64,000 nucleotides of DNA from Cladocopium goreaui (Eukaryota > Sar > Dinophyceae > Suessiales > Symbiodiniaceae), in contig CAMXCT020006581.1 of the NCBI GenBank assembly GCA_947184155.2, positions 124,001 through 188,000 of the forward strand. The letters are read 5' to 3'. Below the pieces are notes generated by a model. That model saw only the letters and a list, made by a program, of their open reading frames with translations, was not told where the DNA came from and made no database searches. Made by a program: the position numbers and the translations under genes. Shown piece by piece: positions 24,524 to 38,600 of this stretch. The first letter of the stretch is position 1. Each line of letters starts with the position of its first letter.

Positions 24524-25635
24524 CGGAAGATATGGGACAAAGAATGTGCAGAAGAAAGTTAGAAAGAATGTCAGAAAGAATGTCAGAAGATATGCCAGAA
24601 GATATGCCAGATAGAATGCCAAATAGAATGCCAGATAGAATGCCAGAAGATATGTCAGAATATATGCCGGAAGATATGCCAGATAGAATGCCAGATAGAA
24701 TGCCAGAAGATTTGCCAGATAGAATGCCAGAAGATATGCCAGAAGATATGCCAGATAGATATGCCAAATAGAATGCCAGATAGAATGCCAGAAGATATGT
24801 CAGAATATATGCCAGAAGATATGCCAGATAGAATGCCAGATAGAATGCTAGAAGATTTGCCAGAAAATATGCCAGAAGATATGCCAGAAGATATGCCAGA
24901 TAGATATGCCAGAAGATATGCCAGAAGATATGCCAGAGTATATGCCAGAAGATATGCCAGATAGAAGATATAATATGCCAGAAGATATGCCAGATAGAAT
25001 GCCAGATAGAATGCCAGAAGATTTGCCAGATAGAATGCCAGAAAATATGTCAGAATATATGCCAGAAGATATGCCAGATAGAATGCCAGAAGATATGCCA
25101 GATAGATATGCCAGAAGATATGTCAGAATATATGCCAGAAGATATGCCAGATAGAATGCCAGAAGATATGTCAGATATATGCCAGAAGATATGCCAGATA
25201 GAATGCCAGAAGATTTGCCAGATAGAATGCCAGAAGATATGCCAGATCATATGCCAGAAGATATGCCAGATAGAATGCCCAATGCCAGAAAGATATGCCA
25301 GAGATAAGATAGAATGCCAGATAGAATGCCAGAAGATTTGCCAGATAGAATGCCAGAAATATGCCAGATAGATATGCCAGATAGAATGCCAAATATGCAG
25401 AAGATATGTCAGAATATATGCCAGAAGATATGCCAGATAGAATGCCAGAAGATATGTCAGATAGAATGCCAGAAGATATGCCAGATAGAATGCCAGAAGA
25501 TTTGCCAGATAGAATGCCAGAAGATATGCCAGAAGATATGCCAGATCATATGCCAGAAGATATGCCAGATAGAATGCCAAATAGAATGTCAGAAGATATG
25601 TCAGATAGAATGCCAGAAGATTTGCCAGCAAGAAA
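24524..25635. repeat. 1.1-kb minisatellite of 12-bp units (ATGCCAGAAGAT / ATGCCAGATAGA)
   Basis: Around 90 copies of two alternating 12-bp units with point variants. In one plus-strand frame it reads MPED and MPDR repeats, in another QKIC/IEC, and on the minus strand GILSGISS or YLAYLLAF. The frame is broken several times by non-triplet indels, so I read it as non-coding. It ends 143 bp before the first exon of the PLP-enzyme gene and may overlap its promoter. Confidence 0.9.
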
Positions 25636-25777
25636 ATGTATAAATGTCATGGTGGGGATCACACGAAGTAAAGTAATTTTGAACAGCTGTTTTGACAGGT
25701 TTTGATGATTGTGATTCATAGGCTCAGTACTTAACCCTTTGGCCAGGCACTTAGTTTTCCTTCCGCTGGCGGATGGC

Positions 25778-28700
25778 ATGGCAGCAATGGAACCTCCCCA
25801 CAAGAAGGTTGCTCTACCGCAGCCGTGGGCGGTGGTCCAGTTATCCTCAGCTGGGCAGTTTCTCAGCTGGGGTCTCTTGTCGACAGTTTTGGAAACGCGA
25901 AGGTAACAAATGGCAGTTTTTACGCATGGGTTTTTGTATGTGTTATTCTCAACATGTGGGGATTTAGCTAGCAATTCTGGTGATTTTTTATGGAGATATC
26001 ATGGGAACATAGATGGATATAGTTGGAATATATTGGAATGAACTATGATATCATCGTTTTACATGATATGGGTTTCTCTCAAAATGGCGGTCTAGCCCCA
26101 TATTCAAAAGGCGAAAAAAATCATCCTTTTTGCCACGTCCGACCCTCCAAGAATCAAAGATGGCGAGGGAAAACAACATCATCAATGGACGTTTCACTGG
26201 GAGAATCCTCAATAAATGGTGGATTTGTACATTGCCATGTTTGATCAGAGGAAATTCCTGGGTAGAAATCTGATATGAAGGTGGCACTCGTGACGCCGCC
26301 ATTCACCACCTAAAGGTTTGGATGATGGCCTGCAGCGCAGAGATTTTCTCAAGGACTGTGTACCCTGAAATGGTATGAAATGGTGGTTTCCATAAAATGG
26401 ACGTACCCCAAATCATCCATTTTAGTAGGATTTTCCATCGGAAACCATCATTTTGAAAACATCTTGAAACAAAGCACACAACTCAGTGCAGGATAGTTCC
26501 GCTTTGCAAGGCTCTGAGCTGAAAAACTCTTGACCCATAGCCAAAAAAACATCGAAAAAAAAAACTGTAGCGGTTCCAGTATCCTCATCCACAGACTTGT
26601 TGGTGCCATCAGTTCCATCATAGTCTTCGACCGAAAAGATGGGCTGAATCATACTGAATCATACTGTGGATGGAAATCCGAATCACCAGTTGATGGTTTA
26701 TATTAATCCCACTATGAACATATGCTTTCAACCATCCTTAAAATTGGTGTTTTTTCTCGGCGAAATCGCTGGCCCATCCCACATGGCCCATCCCCAGGTC
26801 CTGGGGGCCCATCCCCAGGTTCTGCAAAAAAAAATCATGGTCAACATGTAAAAACTGCTTGGTGGTTTGGAACATTTGGATTTTTTTTTCCATATTTGTT
26901 CCATTCAGTTGGGAATGTCATGATCCCAACTGACTCATATTTTTCAGAAAGGGTAGCTGGCTCAAGGTGGCTCAACCACCAACCAGTAATTCATGTGTGT
27001 TTTGAGCATATTCCCGTGTGTACCAAGTTGTGGCAAAGGGGTGTTGCGTACCAATTCAGTGTTTCTATGGCTCCAGAACCCCCATATATCCATGTTACAT
27101 AAATGGCTACACTAGGGGCACTAGGGGCCTTGTACGGTTTATCACAATATCAGAAAAAAAGTACAAGGTGGTGCCCCATACTTAGCTAAGTTGGTGCCAG
27201 TAACTCCAATTTCACTATGGTTTATGGTAGATATATCTATAATGTTGGATGCTGATTAGTGTAGGGCCCCCCAAAACAATTTTTGGATCCTCTTTAATGT
27301 GGAATTGTTTAAGGAGCGGGTCCTCAATAAAATGGAATCAATTGATCTCATTGGATTTTCAATGGTTTATAAACCAACAAACATAACTGGGGGGGCACCA
27401 CCGTAGTAGCCATGAAGATCCAGTTACAATTCCAGCCCTTCGCGACAGACCTTCGAGGTTCGTAGCTTGAAGATCGAGACAGTGGCGGTGCATGGGGGTG
27501 ACCAGCATGACCCAGGCGATGGTTGAGATCCAACGAACAGGGTTGCTGGATGGATTTCATATCGAAGGTGTGAAAACGCATAAGAGATGATAAGAGAAAT
27601 CATACTTTAATTCAACTTTAATATATTCTTCTGGTCATCTTAAGGTTTTCGAATGTTTGGGAGATGTTCAGGGCACACTGCACAGAGATCATCCATTCAG
27701 CCCAATGAATTGTGTATTTTTTGTGGATTCACCCAATGCCAGAAACCATCCCAACAACCACCAAAATTGGCACTTTACATCGAACATCACCAGGCATAGA
27801 AGCCCTATGGTATGGATCCAAGTATCTTCTTAGGAAGTGTTTGGGGTATACGTAATTTACTATAATTTGAAGGGTTAAGTACCTTCTCAGACAGTGTTTG
27901 GATCCATAGGGAAGGGATGGCCAAGATGCCTAAGATGCCTAAGATGCAGCAGTGACAATGGCCCGAATGCCCCGAATGGCCCACGACTCGCGGTCCTTTC
28001 CGCAACAATTGCTGGATCTTTTTCCAGAACTGGTGCTAAACGTAGGGAATGGCTAGGAATGGGGAAGGGGATGACTATTACTGATGAAATTGATCATTCC
28101 CGAAAGTTCCCTGCGTTTAGAGTAAGTTTTCCAGAGATGGTGATTCCAAACTGAAAAAGAACTTGTTTCGACAAGTACAGTTCTAGACAGAATTCCCCAG
28201 ATCCCTTGTTTTTACATGATCAATACATCAGTGATCGGATAAGGAATGATAATATCAATAATATATGGATAATACATGGATAATATATCAATAATATCAT
28301 ATCATGACATATCATTACTGCATACCCACTGATGCATGTGATCTTTTGCGTCCCATTGTCCACGCGGAGCCATGAAGCATGATACTTATACTAGTGGTGA
28401 CATGAGAAGGTAGTGAAACATATTCCAAAACAAACTATTGCAACCACTACTGGAGAACAGTAATAATAATGATAAACATCATCATAACTATAATAATAGT
28501 AATAATAATAACAAGAATACTAAAAATCAGAATAACAATGAATAACAATAATAATAGTAAGTAATAAACATAATATAGTTGGAATTAAACGTTGATCGAT
28601 TCCTTTATCACTTGAGCCTAATGCAAAAACCATCAGACACCATGTTTATACCCGTTATCTTCTGAATAACTCACTCAATTCAAAGAAGTTTGGCAAGAAA

Positions 28701-31700
28701 CTGGGGCCGATCCTGACACAACCCACGCAATGTACTGGATGTACCCTCTGGATTTTGTTTCACGTCGCGAAAACCACGGTTCTTTGTCGCTAGGTAAGTC
28801 ATCAACTTGTATCATGCTCCATGGCGTCCCGAAGTGAAATAACCAAAGGGTATGGATTAGGAATAACATGTAATAACCATTCATATTAGTGATTATTATT
28901 CATCAATGATTATATATAAATGATTTTACATGATTACTCATGACTATAAATGATTATATAGGTATTCATCAATGATTATAAATGACTCAATGACTATTTA
29001 ACTAAATGGGGGTTTTCATATATGGGGGGTACCCCCTTGCATCATCCATTTTAATTTGATTTTCCCTAACAAAAACCATCCAGCTATTGGTGTAACCCCC
29101 CCCCATTTATGTAAACATCCAAATAATATTACTTATCAATTACTCTCTGGTAAATTAACATAGACCCTGAAAATAAGCCGTTTCGAGTGGAAACTCATCT
29201 TCCAACCCCAATTTTTAGCCAGGGTCCATGTTAATTTACTGGAGGGTACGTTTCATTGCCGGGAGGCTATTCCCCAAAGAATGAGAGCCTAGACGTCTCG
29301 AAAATTTCGTCGCAGGTCATGGCGCTATCTTTCCACCCATCACCACGGCGACCAGCTTCGTTCAGCCCAACCTGGGAGAGGAAATGGGGGTGTGGAATAT
29401 GAGCTGTACATGGAATAATGATATGAATGAAATATTATATATGTATATAATGAAATAATGATATATATTGTATGAATGAGATATTTCTTGGCATTTCAAC
29501 TCCAATTATAATAGGAATAATGGGTGTGCTCTCAAACCCCTTAGTCGCAGCAACACACCCGTAAAGCATCGTAAAGCCAGAATTAGGTGCAGATGTAATA
29601 TGATGTAATAAGTTTTCGGGAAGTTGCTCCAACTTGCGAAAAAAAATGTGGTGGAAAACATATTATATCTTGTAGGGATTGTGGGCAGAATGTCATCGGA
29701 TGGGTGAAGGTGGCAGGGTTTGATGCCGCAGATGAAGGTGCTGCCATTCACCCTGCAATGGCAAGTCCCTTACGTACTGGTACCATAGATGGTGAATTTA
29801 ATATATTGAGCAGGTGTCTGGTTACTCCAGAAATATGATTAATATGATGCTTAAACATGACATTTTTTTAAAAAAATAGTGGTGTCCTAAAATAGGGGTA
29901 CCCCCAGTCATCATCCATTTATAGATGGGATTTTCCATGAAGTAAACCATCCAGCTATTGGGGTAGCACCATTTTAGAAAACATCCTTTTGCTTCAGGCA
30001 AAATCCCATGGCTTTCCGCCAGTTTTTGGGAATCCCACGGCAGGAAGGGCGCTTCGCATATTCCAGGTGCGGAAATCCGACGAGGCAAACCCTCGGGACG
30101 GCGGTCAAGGGACCAAGGGACGACTGGGTCAGTTGTTGCCATCCAATGTTCTTCGTTTTTTTTTGGCATATGGGTATAGATCAATACCTATTAATACCAT
30201 TTTTAGGGGGATGAACATCCATTTACCAGCTATTTGGATGTTCACCAGGGGTACAAGGTTTTGACACACTGCTATATGTGGCATTTTGATTAACATATGA
30301 GGGGTTTCCTACAATGGGGGTACCCCCAATAACTGGATGCTTTCTTTCATGGAAACTCCCTTGAAAACGGATTTAGGGGTACCCCCATTTTAGGAAACCT
30401 CCATATATTAATTATAATTGTCGTCAAAAGTACCCCCTTGTAGCTGACATATTTGCGAATTGATCATGGCTGGTCGGAGAATCCATGTTTTTTACGCTGG
30501 GTGATGGAGTTCCAGGAATTGCTCGTACGTCATTTCATTTCGGTCGCAAACAATGGTTGATACTCATTGTCCATTAGCAATGGTTAGTAATGGTGTGCAA
30601 TGGTAAAGGGATCACTTCAGAACACCATGAAACACATCACTTTAGAACACAGGAATGGTACGATGTCATGGTGGTAATGGTTGATACTGGTTAATTGGTT
30701 TGTCAATGATACTGCCAAGATGAGAAGAACAATAAACACGGAGACGTATAGAACCCGAGGATATTTGGGATGTAGCTAGCGACACCTGCATAAGCCAGGA
30801 GAAAAAGGCAATGCACAAAATCATCTATGTGTATTTTTTGCTGAGAACCACCAATTTGGAGTCATCCATTTGTTTCAGGATCGTGGAATTCTGAACCACC
30901 AAGTCCTAAACATTGGATTGGAAACCAACGAGATGTTTCCTATTCTGACCATGAACTGCCAGTATTGTGTTACAGTATATCAGCATATCATGACGCATTA
31001 TACACCCGTTCTGATGACATTTCTAATGACCTACATCATATACGTCATCATATTTCATCAATTCACTACTGCATTGATCATTCCGGTAAGCTATCTCAGT
31101 GGAAACTGGAAGGCAAGGGATTGCTTCTATCATCCATCTCTTCTCCAATAATGTCAACTCCGGATATTCAAACTGGACTGTGTAATTGTGTGCGGTTTTA
31201 GTAGCAGCTGACATCACTATTTGTTGGGGTGCCCCCAAGTTAATCAACCAGGGTTTAGTTTCATTCAAGCTATTCAAGCTGTCCTAGTTTATGCTACCGC
31301 TGCCCCTAGCGGACTCGCTGAATTTGCTAGTTTTTGCATGTCAAGAAGTTTCATGCGCAATCATGTCTGCATCTACACACGTCTTCTTTACTTGATTTCA
31401 CATACCTCGGGGTGGGGTGGGGCGTGTGGGAACGTCTCTGTGCACTTGCTCACATCTTTGACGCTATAGGCTCCACACGTCTTCTTTTCCTGATTTCACA
31501 TACCTTCAGGTGGGGTGGGTGGGGTGGTAACGTCTCTCGGGTAAAGACATGTTGCACGCTATGCCATAGACGTCTTACTTGCATGTGCATACATGGATCA
31601 TGCTACGGTATAGGTGGATTATCTAGGTTTAAAAGACTACGGGCGGTGGAATAACAACATGTTTGTTTTCTGAGAATCACACATGTTGTGGTTGGATGTT

Positions 31701-32697
31701 TTTTTTTGCATGATCCGAGTCTTCCTTTCTCATGTTGGAAGTCGCATTGATGGTTGTGTGTATTTTCCGAAGCCGCAAGACCTGGCTTTCAGTTCGTGTC
31801 TCCATGACTTTTGAGCTTGAAGTGCTCACTTTGCTACTGTTGCTACTTTGTGCTGATGTTCCGTTTCCTCCCTTGTTGACATCATGGAGATCTGCAGGGA
31901 CACGTGATCTTCTGGATCTTCACTTGGCATATTCCAGGGCAGTGCATGTGCTGCTGGAGTTTGCCAGAGAAGTGAGGAGACAAAATGGTCGCAAGATCAC
32001 AGTTGGCACGCAGACTTTGGACAAATGTTGGGATTACTGTAAAGATTTCATTCCAAACAGTGTCCATACAAAGAATGCGAAGAACAAACTTTGAATGCTG
32101 AGATCTGGAACTATGTCTACCAATGGCAATGGCGATACAATCATCGCAATGCCTTGTGGCAAATGGTTCCCAAGGTTCCCACAGAACTTTGCACATGAGA
32201 CGTTGCACTTGCAAATTGCAAAGGTAAAAAGGGCCGAGTCCGCTACGGGCGGCGGCACCTAGTTTATAAACCAACTTAGCTATCTTAAATCATCTATAAA
32301 TCCCCATGTGTTGGTGCAATCTTAGTAGTGAAATGGGGAATTATTGGTCATACTAATCCCTATATATCTGTTATCACAATCAATCTAATCAGTCATCTAT
32401 GAACCTCCAGAATTACCAACGGATGGTAAATGTAAAAGTGATAGATGCTATTATTTTGAATCAGACACATGCCATAATAAATATGGCAGTGTGCCAAAAC
32501 CCTGGTACCTAGTGAACACCAAAATAGCTGGTAAATGGATGTTCATCCCCCTAAAAATGGTATTAATAGGTACTGATCCATACCCATATTATTGGTATAC
32601 TGGACTTTGCCTCTCGGGGCCCTCATGGTCAGGAACGCCTACGAAACAGCCATCGCTGAGTTGGAGGGCGGCTGCTGGGCCACCGCCACTGCGTCAG
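25778..32697 (+). CDS. PLP-enzyme exons 1-5 (N-terminal part)
   Basis: Exon 1 (25778-25902) gives about 41 residues starting MAAMEPPHKK, a possible leader with no clear targeting features. Exon 2 (27436-27521) contains KIETVAVHGGDQHDP, the usual family N-terminus (ET-x-A-V-H-G-G). Exon 3 (29316-29380) gives GAIFPPITTATSFVQPN. Exon 4 (30044-30084) gives FAYSRCGNPT and is cut at ACGAG|GCAAAC, so that the Arg of NPTR is built across a GC-AG intron. Exon 5 (32633-32697) gives NAYETAIAELEGG and ends in ASG. Tyr98 and Arg100 of YSR are the residues that contact the PLP phosphate of the partner subunit in known structures. Confidence 0.85.
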
Positions 32698-35600
32698 GCT
32701 CGAGCCAGTGGAGCCAGGCAGTTTGGTTTCCGAAGTCATGGGGTACCAACTCAGTGGAACTTAGTGTGGGAATTGCATCGGGATCTAATCTATAACCAAC
32801 TATATATAACCTGGGTAAATTATAACGACCTCACTGCGACCTCACTGGAATCATGGTTAATAAGGGGAATCATCCCCAAATGGCCTTATTTCAGGTCTGT
32901 GAATTATTATAATTTTCCCAGAATATAACATTGTTTAACCAACTTAGTGTGGTAAACTGGAAAACCCAATAAACATCATACACCATCCCCAAATCATCAC
33001 CATTTTGATGGGTTGGGATTGCAAGATATTGAAACCATCCCCAGTCATGGTAGTTGCTTATGGCAGCCCGGGTGAAAACCACATTAGGCCCAAATCAATC
33101 CAAAACATCCGGGTCACCAGAACATGTCAGTATATATTTTAATATTGAAACCTATGTTGACTTGGGGATCCCACATTTGAAGAAACCCCAGGCACAGTTG
33201 GAACTATGAATTCAGTTTCCCAACCACATCTTAATTTGTTTCTTTTCGATAATCAAACATGGCAATGGAGGAAAAAAATAGGAATGGCAAAAACATTTTT
33301 AAATGGATCGGCATTATGGATTTTCCGTTGCCATTTTTGCCTACCAGAGGCTAATGTAAGAGTTTACATAGTCCCTATTCATTTTAAGTTTGCCCCAAAA
33401 ATATCCAAAATCGGGGAATTAGTCCCACAATTATCTCACGATGTACATCCTCAATGGCTATAAATTGTGTGTTAATTCTCTTGTGGGATCAAACACACAG
33501 ATTGGCGGTGGTTGGTGGTGAAATCCGCATGTAGTTCATGACTCTACTGCGGGGTTTTTATCTAAGGGTTCTTACTAGCCATGAATAAGCCCTGCCCTGG
33601 CACTCCTCAAACATCCCATGGTTTTGTCGCATATTATATCCATATTCTATCCCTATAGAGCCTATAGATCAACCCCCGAAACCCGGCAGCGCCGTTTAAT
33701 GGGCTTCAATGGCCAGGCATGGCCGCAACGGCCCTGGCTCTGGAATTGCTACAACCTCAAAGCCATGTCTTGGCGATGAGGTGCTCGGCCCCTGTGGATA
33801 TAGGTGTTGAGCACCATGGGACTTTGGTGCAGCTATAAATGGAAATGGGCCATACATTAGCTTTGCAAAACCTAAAAAAATACCAGAGGCTACTTAGATT
33901 AGCTTAGCAAACGGTTAAATTACTGGCACTGAAAAAACTAGGACTGGGATGGACTGGGTGCAGGGTTCTTGCACGGTGGTGCCGTTAAGTTACCTGGGTG
34001 AACAATCAGAAGTGGCGGAATTCACCAGTAAAAATGGGATTTATAGAATCAGCAATCTGCTTGAGATATGTAATACTGGGTTAACCCACTGGAAAAAAAA
34101 AACATATATATATTTTTTCTTATATATAATGCACACGAACAAGCCAACAAGCAAATGCAGGGTATCCGAAATTGGCCATGCCCACATGATGGGAATCAAA
34201 CATGGCTGGATGGGAAATCTCCCCTTCGAAATTAAAGTCGGTTTGAAAAAAATGGTGAAGTTATTATAGATGGAAATTCACATATATAAAGTGATTTTCG
34301 TGGTCATTTTCCATGGCCCGGTTTGATTTTTGGCGGCTATACCCATTGGTTTCATTGATTTCCCATAAGATAATCACGGGCTACGGATTGTCCCCATAAG
34401 GACGATGTGCAGTCCCAAAATCCATTAGTTTCGCAAGGCAAATCATTACTAGCCTTGTAATTCTGTGGTTTTAAGATGTGATATTTTAATCCTGTCTGCA
34501 GAAAATACCTCTGTGTGTGTAGCTGTAAACCAAAAGACCTGATTTGAGCCCAACTGGGGTTGTCCCAAAGAGAATAGTGACCCAGTTCGATGTTGCAAGA
34601 TGCAACAGGAAGGCCTCAAAAAACATAATGGCAACCCCAACAAACTGAAAATAAGGCCCAACTAGAAGACAAGACTTCTTGAGGCTTTAATAATTTACCA
34701 TTTCCGAATTGGAACTGTCACCCTGAGAATACGGACTATCCCTGATCAGCGAAAGCCCACGAACGGGTGAGTTGAACACCGGCAATGTCCTGATCCTAGA
34801 ATTTGGGGCTCATAATGGGGGCAACCCGATAAGAAACCTAGCATTTGGGGATGGTAGCAACCATAAAAATTGTGACGTATGGTGATTTATCATGATTCAT
34901 GATGATTCATGGTGATTTCTGGTGATGGTTTATGGCATTGGTTCATGGCATTGGGTTTACCGACCGGTTTACCACAAGGGAATAGCAATTCACCCAGATC
35001 CTCCAGGGGTCTCTATGGAGGAACGCTTCGCTTGCTGGGATGCCCGGATCTGGACGTCGATCTGAAGTGCATAGGATGGTGAAACCGCTCGCAAAAAACA
35101 AACAAGAAACATGTTTTTGTTTGAAGGAAGTTCATAGAATTTGCCAAGTTTCTATATAATATTGATGTTTTTTTTTGCGGATATCAGGAGAACGAAAAGA
35201 ACCAAATTGTTTTAGGTCCTAGGTTTTGCGGTTGAACATGGACCTTGAAAGGAACATATCTAATTTACAAAGGAACTGTCTATTGCGATAAATTTCTATA
35301 CGTGGAAGTTCAATCTGCCCTTGACCAAGTCTGGGATTGCAAATCAAAGGTACCCTCTGGTAATGACTAACAGTTTGCTATTGAAAATGGCCATTCATAA
35401 TGAGTTTTCCCATTAAAAATGGTGATTTTCCATAGCTTTTTGTAAACGTTTACCAGGCCGGGTAAATATAGGATCTCCTGAGCTGCCATGAACATCGGGT
35501 GATATGAATATAGGGGACAATATACCCTCCGGTAAACAAATGGATAATCTATCTGAGTAAATTATAACGATCTCACTGCGACCTCACTATAATCATAGTT

Positions 35601-38600
35601 AGTAAGGGGAATCATCCCAAAATGGCCTTAATTTTCAGGTTAGTGAAATATTCTAATTTACCCAGATCTATGGATAATCTATGGACAATCTATGGATAGT
35701 CTCATGGATATGGTTGCCATACCCTCTGGTAATGACTAACAATTTGTGACATAGAACATGGCCCAGTCGAAATAGTGGATTTACCCATGAATAGCATGGT
35801 GATTGTCTTTCCATATAGTTATGTGAGAGTTTACCAGGCCGGGTATCCCCATGTTGCGAAAATTATATTCCCAGAATCTCCCATGTTACTGCGGTTGGTT
35901 TTAACCCTCCCACAGAAACGATTTTCGGTCGAAATCCACCCCATGATTTTAGAGTTGTTTCTGGATATTGTTGCTGCTGAACATTTCTTATTTTTTTGCT
36001 TGTGAGATTTCAAGTTTTGCTGAACTTCCAATTTTTCATGGTGCTGTCCAAGGTGTTGCTGCCACTTCGTTGTTGCTAAAATCTGCCATCTGCCAGGGCC
36101 CAGGGCCTGCCAAGGTTTGAGAAGGTTCGGACTAGCTCCCAACACTTAAGCTTCACATACCTGGACCTCAACGATCTGAAGGATGTCCATAGCCTCAGGC
36201 CTTGGAGAGATGGTTTCAGAGGTTGAAAAAAGGCTAACCTGAATCCCATAATATCCCATATAGGGATGCAACCAGCAAGAAAATACGGATAGATATAGAT
36301 ATCATATAAATAAATAAATAAATAAATAAATATATATATATATACATACATGATATGTATGTACTATGTTTCTGCCACATATCGTGGATTTTCCTGTAAC
36401 CTCCAGTAGATTTCCCGGCTCGCCCTGGTTGATTTTTTGGGGGTTCAAGTCATGGCTAGTCGCAGGGATAGAGCAGTGGTTACATGTCATGGAATGACAT
36501 GGCTACGTGTACATATTGTACTGTAAGTGTACGACTAATGACTGATTATATCTGATTATTTAAGAGGCAGTAAGGTTTTGCGATTGCGCGCCTGATAACG
36601 ACTTTTTGATCGATCACGCAATTCAGGTATTTGAAACCATGGAGGACTTTTTTTAATATGCAACACCTCAGTATAACATATCCTTTTTTTCCGGCATTTA
36701 AATGGATCGAGTTCAGGAACAGGATTCTCATTAGTCCGGATAGAAAAATGACGACATATGACGAGCATATTGGGCACAACCATGGTTGTTCCCATAAACC
36801 ATATAATACTGATACTGTGGATGGGCCAGCGAAATCCTGCACCACCAAAAGGATGGTTGAAACAAATACTGGGATGTTTACCATCAACTGGTGCGGTCCA
36901 ATGAAACGAAAAAACTGCGGTCATTGGATCTGGATCTTCGTACAGCCGATGAGGGCATCATCCGTTAGTTCCTTGGTGAGATACCAATGTCATTCGTTAT
37001 ACTATGGATGGGCCAGCGAAATCCGAATCACCAGTTGATAGATGATAAACATCCCAGTATGTCTGGGGTTTCAACCACCCACGGTGGTGCAGGATTTCGC
37101 TGGCCCATCCACAGTATGTTAGACTTACTCTGTTTGAGGGTGACGTTAAATCATGTTAAATCATTGAAATTCCACCAAAAAAATCCACTTGAATTGTCCG
37201 TGTTTCCTGGTTCTACATACCCATAGGATCCATGGTGCTGGTAGAAAAATGCTAACATCATTTTGGGGTATATTGATGGGATCCATGGAGCACCATATAT
37301 AGCACACATGGATCCTATGGGTAATTATATAATATTATATATAACATTTACCATCAATATACCCCAAATATTACCATATATAGCAGCACCATGGATCCGT
37401 CATGGGATAGCGATATTTTGACCCTCAGGTGACCATTTTTCCTCGGGTTCAGATGAGGTTTGCTCCAAGATCCAGGAGAACACTCGCATGATCTGGGTGC
37501 CTCGGAGGCAACGAATGGATGGTGATGGCGATTTTTTGGCCACCTTCAATGGCAACGAAAATGGGGAAAACATGGGGAACATGATGATAATCCATGATAA
37601 AAATGATGATAATCCATGATAAAAATGATGATAATCCATGATAATCCATAATGATCCATGATAATCAGTTGAAGACATTGGAGTTTTCCAGAGCAAGACC
37701 TGTAGTCATGCTGGGATTTGGAGTCGAATCATTCTATATGACCGGCTTTCCAGGAATGGAAAGTGGGGTGAACCGCCATTTTTTTCTTGGTGAATTAATG
37801 TCATAGCTATTTGATACTATTTGTGTTGTGTAGAAATTACCTGTAGTTTTATGAACTATTACTGTAAAAAAAACTATTTTTCAGTTCATGTCCCACAACA
37901 TGCCTGAATTCTCACTGTGAATTTTGAGCTGCCACAATTCCTATAGTTCTGAGCACCTGTTCAGCAAGCATCCACATCTCCATTTGTCCACCTAGAGATG
38001 ACCGATGTCGGTCAGCTCGGGTCTGCTACAACCAACCTGCAGTCGCAGTCATATGGAGGTGTCCTAAAAGTCATGGGGTACCCCAAAATCATCCATTTAT
38101 AGATGGGATTTTCCATGAAATAAATTATTGATTTTGGGGTACTCCCATTTATGGAAAACCCCATATCTAAAAATTGATCAGCTTAGACACCTGGTCGCTG
38201 GATTGATCAAGTTTCAGCTGGAACTCCACTCATCGACCTCAGTTCAAAGCCAATTTACTCATCAATCCACGAGAAATCCCCATATTCAACTGCTTAAATC
38301 ATCTTAAATCACTTTATCAAATTGGCTGGTGAACTTCTCAGGTGGAGAGCCCAACGAATCCCTTGCTGACCTTGGTGGACATCGCACAGCTGGTTGAAGC
38401 TGTCCGTTCGGCCCAGGACGGGTGGACCGTGCAGCTTGGGCCACGTTCAGCTAGCGATTGATAGCTACAGAAACGTAGAACGGTTCTTCCAGGTGGTTCA
38501 ATATCATGATAGTAATAATCACCATCTGCCCAAATTACTGCGACCCCAGTCGAGGTGACGAGGTTAGTTAAAGAGAATTAACGAGGTCAGCAACGAGGTT

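Noticed and set aside
24217-25705. Repetitive MPEDMPDR-type and YLAYLLAF-type proteins on both strands
   Set aside because: The 12-bp array is stop-free in several frames and interrupted by frame-breaking indels. Membrane-like minus-strand ORFs are by-products.
26957-26966. TGGCTCAAG, the 3' end of the dinoflagellate spliced leader, as a retroposition relic
   Set aside because: The preceding bases do not match the leader, and the site is inside a family A element with a local GGCTCAA duplication.
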